Notes under the pieces: generated by a model
Seen by the model: only the letters and a program-made list of their open reading frames with translations
What the model was told of the DNA's origin: nothing
Database searches by the model: none
Made by a program: the position numbers and the translations under genes
Source of the DNA: Chaetorhynchus papuensis
Taxonomy: Eukaryota; Chordata; Aves; Passeriformes; Rhipiduridae
Direction of reading: 5' to 3'
DNA length: 64,000 nucleotides
Assembly: GCA_013396525.1 (NCBI GenBank)
Contig: VWYX01000680.1
Coordinates: 244,073 to 308,072 of the forward strand
In this document: positions 1 through 10,812 of the stretch, piece by piece
How positions within the stretch are numbered: position 1 is the first letter of the stretch
Layout of the letters: every line of letters begins with the position of its first letter

Positions 1-1202
1 TCATTGCTCTCAATAACCTGTCTCAAGGATTGACCATTTGTTTCTCTCTGGATGAATAACTTTTCAGACAGTTCATCTAACACAAATCCATCTTGTCTAT
101 GCATACAAGTCTAGAACTGACCAATTTATAAAAATAGCAAGAAATTAACAAGTCCGGTGATGAGCCTTAGAAATAATCAACTATACCGACTGCAGCTTTT
201 CCTCTTGTCACCCATTTGTGGCTAAGATGTGATTACTACAGCTAGTAAACACCAACTTTGTAGATGCTGCCATGCCCAGGCTCATTTCAAACTATTTCCC
301 TTACAATAAAATCCTTTTCATTCTTTGTTCCTTTCTTAAAATATTTTTCTTTTCTTTACACAGGAAATAAGCTACAATATTCTTTGAACGACTCAAAGGA
401 TATTGTTCCTATAACCTATGTGTGCTCACCATGCATGGGATGGAGTGCTTCACCTAAGAGCCCTTTCGTTGTTCAGTTCTTTTGTTGTTGCAGACCTGTG
501 CCATGAACCAGGTCTTAGGATAGCATAAAATAAATTGTTTCCAAATTGGCAAGTCCTTACACCAGAACTAGAACAGAATCTGATTCCAAAGTTTTAAAGA
601 AAATTCATGGATACAGGAGACACTGCCCTGGATTTCTATATACCAGGACTAGACTGATATGATGCAGCAGGATGCTGTCACCCACTGTCAGTCAGCTCCT
701 GCCCTGGCTGAGATCAGTTACTGCTCTCAACAGGAACTGAACTGGACTCTTCACTCTCTCCATCACGTTTTGGCTGAATGAAGAATGTTTTCAATCAGGG
801 TGGGATGGGAAAAATTAAGAGCCTTTTAGGAATGGCATATCCTGAATTTCCAGAAGCTGTCTAGGTCAGCCCAGAGTCTAGCCGGCCGGTGTGCTCATCC
901 CCAGTATTTACACTGACCGTGGAAACACGCCTGGAACAGCTGCAAACAATTACATCTCTGACCCTCTCACGGTGAGGCCCTGTAATACAGGATACTGCCA
1001 TTCACACTGTACATTGCAGCACCTACTGCTCACTTCCCTAGGAAAACATCCACACTAAACTTATTTCATTATGGCTAATTGGCACCCAATTGAATTCTTT
1101 TAAAAGGTGTGCTTTGCAATATCTGTCATCTGAAAGCTTCCCTTACCATGAGGAAACACCTGTCTTCTCTGTGGGCTGAATGTTAAGGTTTTCTGCTTCC
1201 AC

Positions 1203-1228
1203 ATTATATATGTATATATGTATATATA
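1203..1228. repeat. TATATG/TATA microsatellite
   Basis: A short imperfect alternating purine-pyrimidine tract in which TATATATG-like words repeat about three times. It is probably length-polymorphic and has no sign of function. Confidence 0.85.
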
Positions 1229-4200
1229 GAAAGAGAGAGTGTCAGAGCACAGCAAAACAAGGGTTCAAAACTGTAGCGTGCTCTGCTATTGACCAAGCTG
1301 TGAGTACCAGCTCTAAGGCCTCCCACCCATATCCATATTTTTTTTTTCCACCACTCCCATCCATCCAAAAGCATCCCCTAAGCCAGTGTCCACTTTCACT
1401 ACAGCGTTTGTCCAAACCAAAACTCCAACATCAAGTCATACCCACACACTGTGTCCTCTGCCTCCTCCTTTATTCCTGCCTTGGCTCTGCTTCCACAAAA
1501 CCTAGACCTGTGTTACCAACCCAGAGTCCCTCACTTAATCTCAGCACAGCCTGGCTTTCAATGCTAAGACTTGCTCCTGCCCTTCTCACAACCTGAAAAA
1601 AGCCACTGCACATCACATCATTTACACATCTCTGGAACAAAACCCACCAAGAGCCAGGCCTGGCATCCACCTGTGATCTCTTCCTCCCTCCTCTACTACT
1701 TTACCTCTGCAAGGCAAGGAAAGTATTGTCATGAATTCCATCAGCATGAGTAGGTCCTGGACTAACATAGAAAGGATTGCTATCACCTCAAAATAATCCC
1801 GGCACAGGGAGTGTACAGAAAGGTGGTTTAGGAACAGCAACATTAAGAGGAAAACAGAAACCAGCAACCCGGCTGGTGTGACAGAAGGCATCAAATGCCA
1901 AGTCTCTCCATATTTACAGACTCATGCAGTTTATGGGCTTAACCAAATGCTTCAGTGAGAGGAAAAAAAAGAATAAATAATGGAGTCATCAATCTATAGT
2001 CCTTGAAACTAATGAAAAGAATGACTGGACCACAACAGTCAAGCCACACTCTAGTCTCTTCGGCCTTATTTTAGGATCTTTGCTTCCTTCTCTGAGACAG
2101 ACTTTTTAAGTAGATCTAAACTATCAATCTAGATTGTAGATCTAAACTCTCACACAAAGAAAGCCTGAAACTCAAGCAGATAAAAATACATAGAGTTGAA
2201 CAGTACAACAGCCCTAGACTTTGGCTGAGCCAGCAATCGGGCAGCCTACATTTTGCAGTGTTCCTTGATGGGCTGCGAACAGACACTCATACAAGTCTTA
2301 TTCTTTGTCCTTCCTGATACAGGCTTGAGTAATGAAAAGAGAAACAGCATATAAAACAACTCTGGCTACTCTGATGGCTGAATTGAAAAATTTTCCTCCA
2401 AGGAATTTGATAATTGAGAAAGCAGATTAGAAAAAAGTGGCAAGAAATATGACTGCAATCTCTCTGAGACTAGAAAATTTATTCCATTGACTAATAAGCA
2501 ACAGGAAGAAACTTTACATTTCCATTTACACTTGCATTTCCAGTTATATAGTTACAGGAGAAATTATTAAGAGGGTTTTTTATTTGTGGAGTCAATGGAG
2601 AAGACAGAAAACAGAAGAATGTAGAGTTTGAACATGAGGATAAAATACAGACAGTGCTCAGGAAAAGATGCCAGCTTGCAAATGGCCGAAGGAGAGCCCA
2701 AGATCACAGCTCACTGTCCTCTACCACCAGATGGGAGTCTGCTGTAAATTGTTATTCCTCTTCGAGGACACTGTTTGTGAGGTTACCAGCAGACCTGGTT
2801 GGTGAAACAGCACTGAGAAAGAGAGCTGTGTAACACTCAGGTCACACTGCTGGAGTCACCCTTTTAGCCTTAAGTCTTCTGAACTGTCCCACTGAGTCTT
2901 TGCAAGGGCCTGGACCACTGCTCAAAATTATACAAATTATACAAATCTCCTCTTAAAACAACACACCATCTTTCCAAAATATCCCTCTAACAACAAGTAG
3001 TAAGTGCCCAGGCAAAGCAGTTCACTCTGGTACTAAAATAGCAAAATACAAAACCACAAAATCCAACAAAAACACTTGTTTAACTGAGGAAAAATACTGT
3101 CATGAGTGCTTGGGAGTCTGAGTCGCAGTCAGGGCTTACTGGAGTTACAGCTGCTCCCAGTGAATTATCCACCACCAAACTCCAGTGGAAACAGTGTGAT
3201 GCTCACAGTGTCAGCAGTGTACGGTGTGACACAGGCAGAGTGGTGGACTGGATCCTTCGAGCCCAGCTTGTGTGTTCAGTGTGAATTTCTCACATGAACT
3301 ACACGGCACTCTTTCCTGAAGACTGGTAGGAGCAGGGGAAAGAGGAAAATGCTAGCCTGTGATTCTTTTTAAAAATAATTTGTATTAATTTCATGCAATA
3401 GATTGAAAAGAATAAATGTCAGGGTTTCACATGTCTGCAAAGTGAAAGCTGGTTTCTGGACTGCCAGTTTGAATCAAAACACGTACCTAGTTTCGGTATT
3501 AGTGGAAAGAACAACTGATCTGTCACTCAGTAGATTATTGTGGTGTTTTACTATTGATAGCAGGATTTTACATGCCAGTGCTGGACTGTTCAGGTCTAGC
3601 TGCTCATGAGGTTTGGGCTTTTGGATGCATTAAGTGGGAGACTGCTGAGTCCTGATAATTTCTAGCCCTTACTTGCCAAAATAAATGGCAGAGAGATCAA
3701 TATTGCTTGGCTTGACACTCATAAGCTATGTTCAGGCTGGAGTTTGCTGTTTGGGCTTTGCACTGAGGGTAGAAAAATACAAACAGGTAGAAGAAAAGAG
3801 ACAACGGCCTTTCAAGGCACCACAAGCCAGGAGGCAAGACAGATGAGACTGTCAGTGTCTTGGACAACAGGTTTGGACTTCAAAACTTTTTTGACTGCTT
3901 GCAGAAATGCTCAGGGAAGGGGGGTGAGAGGTGGTGGAAATTCAATACAGAAAATTGAAAGATGCTTCTGTCAGGCAGGAAGAGCCAGGTTCACAGCTAA
4001 GGGAAGAAAAAAACTTGTCCAGGCAGCAGCTAAGCAGAGAAGGACCTGGAGGCGGATGGGTCACCAGGGAAACCAGGAGTCAGTTGCACCATGCTGTTGC
4101 ACAAAGACAGCACTGGCATGAATAGGCTGAGCTAGAAGCCTCCACTGCTCATGAAGTCACACATCCAGTGCACACAGCCCTGCTCCCAGGTCCCATCTTC

Positions 4201-5825
4201 CTCAAGCCTGTTTCCAGAGCTGGGCACTGCACCTGACAAAATATGAGAACGACTGGAAAGAATAGGAAACAAGAAAAATGTTGGTACTCTTATCTGGCCT
4301 TTCAATCAAGCAAAGGAGGGAAGATGATGAGATTATTTCATCTAAACAAACAAAGACTGGGGAACTGATAAAAACAGTTATGGATATGTAAAGGCTTGGA
4401 GGAAAGAAATAATCTACCTTCTAATGTCCATAATATAAAGAAGAGTGTAGGAAGTTATAAGATTATCGCACAGCTGAGAAGATGTGGTTCAGACACAAGA
4501 TAAATGATCTGAAAGGTGAAGGGGGGCAGGAACAGCTAGAGCTTGCATTGGGACATGCAGTAGCTGGAAACAGAGAGCATAACTTGTCCAGCCCTGAGAC
4601 AGATGGGGGCTGTGCTCGCCCCAGAGATGCTCACCCTCTCCCCATGAAGACACACAATTAATACAGACTGGACACCTATGGCTAGAGAGAGACTTTTAAA
4701 AGTATCATCTGTTAAGAGATTAAACTTCCTTCAAAAAATATTTTCTAGGCATAACAAAATACACATGTATTACTTTCAAAAAGTTGCCACACCACAGCTA
4801 GACATTTAAACAAAAAGTCACTTTCCTTATATTGACAAAACGCCCCACAAACTCACAAAAAGTAGAAGGGGAGACCTGCTGCTATTTGAGAATGAAAAGG
4901 AGAGTCCATTTTAGAATTATTTTTTTATTGGCATGCAAGTCATTTGGAGCCTTTTTTGGATCTTGGCCTTAAAATACCAAGCCTCCCCTTCCACTTTTGG
5001 TAGGATATGTACACTAGAAACAGAACCCAGCTGAGACTCAATATCAGCCCTAGCCCCAGGAGATACCTCTTGGCTCTCAGAACAGCCTTTTCTCTGCAAA
5101 CCTGCCCAGCATTTACAAGAGACAAACATTCCCACCACAGACTTTTGCAGCAGTGCAAGGTTCCCGCTTTGGTTTTGATCTTAAGGTGTTTACACCTTTC
5201 CCACGCAGTCCACTTTGATGTCTTTTAAGTATACCCTGAGCTTGCACTTGCCAAAAGAATAAACATAGCCTTGTTTTCATTCATATTTTAGTTGTGAAGC
5301 ACTTAGTTCAGAATCATTTGCATAATGATTTAGCAAGAGGTAAATGTCAGCAACAAGAGAAATACTGAACATGTTAAACGCATGTATTATTATCTTGCAT
5401 GGAGAAATTTACCTTAGTAAAATTCTGTGTTGTGTTCACCAAAACAGAGCTGAATCACAAACTCTTACACTGTTATCTTCTACACAGTTCCCCAAACAGT
5501 TTGTTTTCCTACAGTATGAACTCTGAGAAATCTAGAAATGATCAGATTACTATTCTGCACTCATCTGGGCTGGAAGTAGGACAGTGAGTGACACTGGTGA
5601 TTGACAGCAGTCAGCACACCTGGATCCACTGCTGTGCATGGGCTTTAGTGACCATCTGCCCCTGTGTGTTAGGCCAGTGCCCCTCCTTACATGGGCAACC
5701 TGTTACACCCTCTACAGACTAGAGTGTTCTACACATAGGAAGAAGTTACATAGAGAGTGCCGCAAGACACGGATATCCATGGCACTTGGCCACCTTGTGT
5801 AACTGTAAAGATACAGATTTTTATT

Positions 5826-5843
5826 AAAAAAAAAAAAAAAAAA
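5826..5843 (+). repeat. A18 homopolymer tract
   Basis: Eighteen consecutive A residues follow TTTTTATT. A processed retrocopy could leave such a tail, but I see no coding remnant or target-site duplication on its 5' side, so it is called a simple repeat. Confidence 0.9.
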
Positions 5844-7934
5844 GGCCATCTCAAGTGTGTCACCAAGACAGCAAGGAGGTGTAGCCAGCAGCAATGGGCA
5901 CACCTGGTCCACTGCTTTTGTTAATTCCATTTGGCTCTTTAGAAATGGTTCTGTCTGCAGTATGTATTTTAACCCTTTTCTAAAAAAGCAAAAATGCTTT
6001 GTATTTGAAAAATAAAAAAGCACTAACATAACAAAGCTGTGTTAATATTAGAAGGAGTTGTGCATCAGTGGTTCACATTGAATGGATATCAGCATTATGT
6101 TCACTGGTGCTAGGATACCATGGTGATGGGCCCTGAAGAATTACCAAAAATAGATTAAATGCATGTGGCAAGTGATAATAAGCACAAAATGTTTTCCATA
6201 CAGTAAAAATGCTGCAGGAAAGCAGAATAACACATTCTATAAATCAGCTCAAAGAATCAACAACTTCCAGGCAGAATACTTGGGTATCCGAATGCGTAGT
6301 CAGAGCTGAACTCCTAAGCCCAAAATTACCAAGAAACCAGATTTGGCAATAGTGTCTGCACCTAAAGAAATTCAGACCGAGGAGACTGGCAGAGAATCTG
6401 CTGTTGCTAGCAAAAATGTTTGAAAGGAGTTGAGAGGTTTGTATTTAAAGTAAGAGACATTAATCACTGGGTAACACCTACCACAGTGACTGCGTCTTCC
6501 CAAGCTGTTTGAGTCTCATCCCTTTTTGGATTGAGTCAATCAAAATATTAAAAATGTCATTCTTTGAAGCTGTTCTGAGCCAGGCTGCTTGTTCGCTGCT
6601 GTATAAAACAAATCACTCGAAAGCGTCTCACTGAAGCTGCCCACTGATTCAGCGGGGTGCTCGTACACAGAATTAAAGACACGTGCAAGCACCAGAAGCT
6701 CTAGTGTGGGAATGACAGGAGACAGCGCACCCCACTTTCTCTTTGACAACCACTGTGCTGCATTACCACGAAGCATGTGACATCAAAGGGACAAGAAACA
6801 TCTGAAATGGCACCACTACTTGCTCACAACTGTCAGCAGCACTTGGCTCAAACCATCCCCCTTATGGAGAAATACGCACAGCAAAGCCGTTTGTTTATGA
6901 AAACAACAGCTACCTAAAGCCAGATTGAAAATTCATTAACTGGGATGATTTACCAAGGCGACTCACTGTATGTAGACTCATATATAAATATTTTGGTTGC
7001 TGCTCCAGATGTTAAGCAACCCTCAACCCAAAGTGACAAGAGTTTCTGAAGCAAAATTTCTCTATGCTTTAGAGCTTGGAAGAGCTCCCGCCAAAGGGAG
7101 CAGGTACCAGAAAGCAACTGGGAAGGAATATCCTGCTGCATAGCAACATACCAAAGGTATTCAGGGGAAAGCATGCAGACCATGCTGGAGGAAAAGATAC
7201 CAAAGGCAGGCATTTGGGGTACAACATGTCACAGATTTCCATGGCTTTGGAACATTGGAGTCAATGCCAAATCCTCAGTGCCCATCAGCCAGAGCAGATC
7301 TTTCAAGTGAGACAACAGCAGCAGAGTCCTCCCGAGGCTGGCAGGATTTTTTAACACGCAAGAGTAACAGAGATATCTAATTGCAAAGTCTGTTACTAGG
7401 TGACACACCAAGTCCTGACAAACTATACTGGGTGGTATTTTGATATTTCAGTCTGTGCAGCAAACTGCACAAAAAAAATCCACCTTCACCAACTCCACCC
7501 TCTGTTTCCTTGGATGACTGAGATACAGGGCTCCCAGAACATACATGCCAAGAGAAATCCTCCGGAGACCAGAAGGTCAAGGATCCAAAACTCCATGGCC
7601 CTCTATCTTTTTTGTAGGAAGTGAAGAAACAACATGAAAACTGCTAAGATATAATCATAGAATTATTTATGTGGGAAAATACTTTAAGACCACCGAGTCC
7701 AGCCATTACCCCGTGACTGCCAAGCCCACCACTAAAACATGTCCCTAAGCACCACATCTACAAATCTTTTAAATACCTCCAGGGATTGCAACTCCACCAC
7801 TTCCCTGGGTAGCCTGTTCCAGTTACCTGGTAGGCAATTTTTCCTAATATCCAATCTAAACCCCTTCTGGTGCAACCTGAGGCCATTTCCTCTTATCCTA
7901 TTGCTTGTTGTTTGGGAGAAGAGTCACTCACGTG

Positions 7935-7962
7935 AACACACACACACACCCACACCCACCCC
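7935..7962. repeat. CA-rich microsatellite inside the CR1 copy
   Basis: ACACACACACACC followed by CACACCCACCCC on the plus strand. It sits in the CR1 3' region, at a point where related CR1 copies carry a short G/T-rich word on the sense strand. It most likely grew by slippage after insertion. Confidence 0.85.
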
Positions 7963-8052
7963 GACTACAATCTCCTTCCAGGGAGCTGTAGAGAGCCATA
8001 AGGTCCCCCTGAGCCTCCTTTCCTCCAGGCTAAACACCCCCAGCTCCCTCAG

Positions 8053-8346
8053 TCACTCCCCACCACACTTGTGCTCCAGACCCTTCCCCAGCTCCATTGC
8101 CCTTCTCTGGACACACTCCAGCTCCTCAATGTCTTTCTTGTAGTGAGGGGCCCAGAACTGCACACAGGATGTGAGGTGCCTCACCAGTGCTGAGTACAGG
8201 GGGACAATCAGTGCCCTGCTCCTGCTGGCCACACTGTTTCTGATACAAGCCAGGATGCCATTGGCCTTCTTGGCCATCTGGGCACCCCCTGGCTCACGTT
8301 GAGCCACTGTCAACCAGCTCACCCAGGTCCTTTTCTGTTGGGACAC
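8053..8346 (-). pseudogene. CR1 reverse transcriptase C-terminal fragment
   Basis: The minus-strand frame contains [20 protein letters not shown], then [20 protein letters not shown] and [18 protein letters not shown], the conserved C-terminal region of CR1-type reverse transcriptase. It follows the FADD fragment in the expected order but in a different frame after an internal stop, so the element is dead. The C-terminal end of the ORF is the normal end of CR1 ORF2 before its 3' untranslated region. This is transposon-derived sequence, not a host gene. Confidence 0.92.
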
Positions 8347-8398
8347 TTTTCAGCCACTCTTCCCCCAGCCTGTAACAAGGCATGGGATTGTTGTGACC

Positions 8399-8602
8399 TT
8401 AGGGCAGGACGCGGTACTTCACCTTGTTAAGCCTCACACAATTGGCCTTGGACCATGGATCCAGTCTGGTCAGATCTCTGTGAAGAACCTTTCTACTGTC
8501 AAGCAAATCAACATTCCCATCCAGCTTGGTGTCATCTGCAAACTCACTGATAGTGTCCTTGATCACCTCATCCAGATCACTAATAAAGATGTTTCCTCCA
8601 AA
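8399..8602 (-). pseudogene. CR1 reverse transcriptase fragment containing the FADD catalytic motif
   Basis: The minus-strand translation gives NIFISDLDEVIKDTISE followed by FADDTKLDGNVDLLDSRKV, and continues to a LDPWSKANC-like segment and KYRVLP before a stop at 8399-8401. In CR1 proteins this is the palm subdomain of the reverse transcriptase. FADD (codons at 8542-8531) is the CR1 form of the YxDD active site. The open frame extends upstream to 8779, but that part has no CR1 resemblance and is probably chance. The protein is truncated and non-functional; the next part of the enzyme continues in another frame at 8346. Confidence 0.9.
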
Positions 8603-8622
8603 ATTATTTCCATCTCTAGCTA

Positions 8623-10477
8623 GTGAACAAGACAAGAGACTGAAGGACATGTAGCAAAAACAAAACCCTAAATCACTCCCAAAATCCAGGGAATCACTTC
8701 GGAAATTAATTTTTCCCAGTAAAAATGGTTCATATATATTTTTGGAGCATGAAAACATTGGAAGTATAAGCATCTCCATTCTGCATGCAAGACAGTCCTT
8801 CGCTTAAGCACTTCAGCTCTTAGCCAGAAGAAACAGGATTTACTTGCTTTTTAAGCAATTTAAACCCAAAAGTTGATTGGGATAATGCAGCAAAGCTTCT
8901 GTATGGTTTATAGATCCCACTTGGTCCTAAGGACACAGTGTCTCTCTCACCAGCTTTCAGACCTCAAAGACACCAGGTAAGAGGAATGATACCAGTGTGA
9001 GATCTTAGCCCTTGTGGCCACCAGAGAGGTGCTGAGCTTGGGCTGGTGTCAGCAAGGCTCAAAGGACCCCTACAACAGCAAAGGCCCACTGTGATAGTGG
9101 CCTTACTGGGGAATAAGTGCAGTCTGGATACCTTTGAGCCTGGGCCATGCTACAGAAATTCTTGGGTGACTTCTTAAACCAGTTTCATGGTCCCTTAATG
9201 GCATAGGAATAGCAGGATGAAGGCAGGATCTGTAGCAACAAGAAAAATTATACCAGAAATATATGTACTGTATTAAAGACAAGAAATGAGCAAAGGGGTA
9301 GATTTGAGTTGACTGTTCATCTCCATCTCAGCTATAATAAAAACCACAGTATAACATACAAAATATTAACTACTGGTTGATGTAGCACCCACGTACAAGC
9401 CTTCTTTTGTGCCTGCAAGTTACCTTTGTGTGCTGCCGTGCTAAAGGTCTGTTCGCAGAATCAATGTTTTTGTAGTAGAGCAAGTACAATGTCCAGTGCA
9501 AGCACCCAACAAGTTGTGAGAGAATCATCCTCAGAGCAGCTTATGGGGCCATGTCAAGAAACTGTGATTCCAAAAGACCAGAAGTCATGGAAAGACATCA
9601 GATAGATGGTAACCATAGCACAGAGCTACAGAAACACACAGTCACCTTTATGATAAGATGAAAAGGGGATGTCTGACTTCTGCTTTGTAATTCCACGGTG
9701 CTTGGGCCTCACATGCTCCACACAGTGCTTGAGAAAGCAGACCTGTCACTTTCCTGATCACAAAACACTGCTCTGAAATGATAGGACTCAATTTAACTTT
9801 CTCATAATCTTCAGGAACATAAAAGATTTCAAAGGCAAATCATTGTATTCAATGTGAGAAGTAAATTTAGAGACAGTAATACAAGGAAAAGATTTTCCGA
9901 AATCAGCATGATACTACGAACCTCGCACTACTTAAAAACTTAGCAAACCCAAAATTTCAAGCTAAGTAGAAGAGTGCTTTGCAGTAGAGAATTTAGATCA
10001 CTAAATTGGCTATTATTTATCAGCCAGACCTGATATGCTCACTTTCAGTATCTGATGTCTTCCAAGAGCTCTTTAGGACTCTCCCTTGACTGGTCTATCT
10101 GTATATAAATTTGAGAGGCTTCAGGGTGTTGATAAATTGTTTCCTTATTAGAAGGAAAGACCCTGGCTGACAGGATCTGGTTTTGAGGAAGTAACTGGAA
10201 AAAAGGAGCTATCAAGCAAAGGGCTTGCAAGGGAAATTCTGCTACCAGCTTCCCAGTAGGAGCCTCTCTCTGCTGTCAAGAGCAACTTAACCACGACCTA
10301 AACTTTCAGAAGCTTTCTATTCTTTCTAGCATACCTGATCCCTCAACACTTAGAGATCCAAAAGTGAGGAACCGTCTCAGGCAGAGCTACTGTAGGAACA
10401 AGCAGGAAACAAAACGTTATCCTTTGGGCATTACTGTCCTGGTCCTTCTCCAGCTGAAAAGAGCATGAACTTTGCAT
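8623..10477. other. Non-coding sequence between the CR1 copy and the CpG island
   Basis: I see no coding region, RNA gene or repeat here. The sequence is AT-rich with short chance frames only. If the CpG island promotes a plus-strand gene this is its upstream flank; if it promotes a minus-strand gene this would be intron 1. Confidence 0.55.
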
Positions 10478-10770
10478 CCAGGTGAGGAGAGGCGCAAGCC
10501 GGGAATGATGGGCGTTGCTCCGGAGGACGCACGGCCGCCGGGCTGGCGAGGCTGCCGGGGCCGGGCGAGAGCTGCCGCCGGCTGCCCTGGCCGCGGGCGG
10601 GCCCCGCTCCCGCACGCAGTCCCGGCCGCGGAGCCGAGAGAGGGCGCTGGAGCCCCAGGCAGCGGCGGGGCCGGCGCTCCACAGAAAGATGCCCGTCTGA
10701 GAGGTGCCCGGGGCCGGGCAGGCGCGCTCACCGCTCCGGGTGAGAGCCCTCTGGAAATCCTAGTCATGGG
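10478..10770. promoter_or_regulatory. CpG island, candidate promoter/first exon region (strand undetermined)
   Basis: About 260 bases hold roughly three dozen CpG dinucleotides and very high GC, in sharp contrast to the AT-rich flanks, where CpG is scarce. A GC box, GGGCGG, lies at 10595-10600, and there is no TATA box in the core; this pattern fits a housekeeping or developmental CpG-island promoter. Plus-strand donor-like sites are CAG|GTGAGG at 10482 and CGG|GTGAGA at 10740. A minus-strand donor-like GCG|GTGAGC lies at 10731-10726. No convincing coding start follows on either strand: the overlapping frames (136 codons plus, 137 minus) are Ala/Arg/Gly/Pro-rich, as expected for GC-rich DNA translated by chance. 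It could be an untranslated first exon, a lncRNA promoter or an orphan island. Confidence 0.7.
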
Positions 10771-10798
10771 AAACGGAAAGTCGGAGAAGCGCCTTGAC

Positions 10799-10812
10799 TT
10801 TTTTTTTTTTTT
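10799..10812. repeat. T14 homopolymer tract next to the CpG island
   Basis: Fourteen T residues immediately downstream (plus strand) of the CpG island mark the abrupt return to AT-rich DNA. Confidence 0.85.

Larger units (their letters stand above)
1..7650. other. Unique AT-rich non-coding sequence, no gene seen
   Basis: I see no supportable exon, RNA gene or clear transposon here. The open frames are short (125 codons or fewer), occur on both strands and match no protein family I recognise. Small local features are a TATATG microsatellite near 1203, a repeated 13-base word near 2110 and 2137 (GTAGATCTAAACT), and an A18 tract at 5826. A minus-strand frame at 4940-5158 would encode a hydrophobic stretch, but nothing else supports it as a gene. 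The region is read as intergenic or intronic DNA; short conserved exons cannot be excluded by eye. Confidence 0.6.
7651..8622 (-). mobile_element. 5'-truncated CR1 non-LTR retrotransposon (LINE), antisense
   Basis: Read on the minus strand, the segment runs from the reverse-transcriptase FADD region (near 8542), through the RT C-terminal region ([23 protein letters not shown], within 8053-8346), into a 3' untranslated region typical of bird CR1. That region includes words such as GGTATTTAAAAGATTTGTAG and GGACATGTTTTAGTGGTGGG. The element ends at about 7651 with ATAATTCTATGATTAT, the ATTCTATG-type CR1 terminus. Complete CR1 elements are about 4.5 kb; this copy keeps roughly the last 970 bases, the usual result of incomplete reverse transcription. 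The RT frame is broken near 8400 and 8346. A (TG)n/(TGGG) expansion lies in the 3' part at 7935-7962. The 5' boundary is approximate, because similarity fades near 8600-8622. CR1 copies usually lack target-site duplications and none is seen. Confidence 0.93.

Noticed and set aside
5712..6029. Poly-A tract and minus frame as a processed pseudogene
   Set aside because: No recognisable coding remnant upstream of the A18 tract and no target-site duplication seen.
8399..8779. The entire 126-codon minus frame as a gene
   Set aside because: Only the part from about 8602 downward is CR1 reverse transcriptase; the first 60 or so codons are chance, and the whole is a dead transposon.
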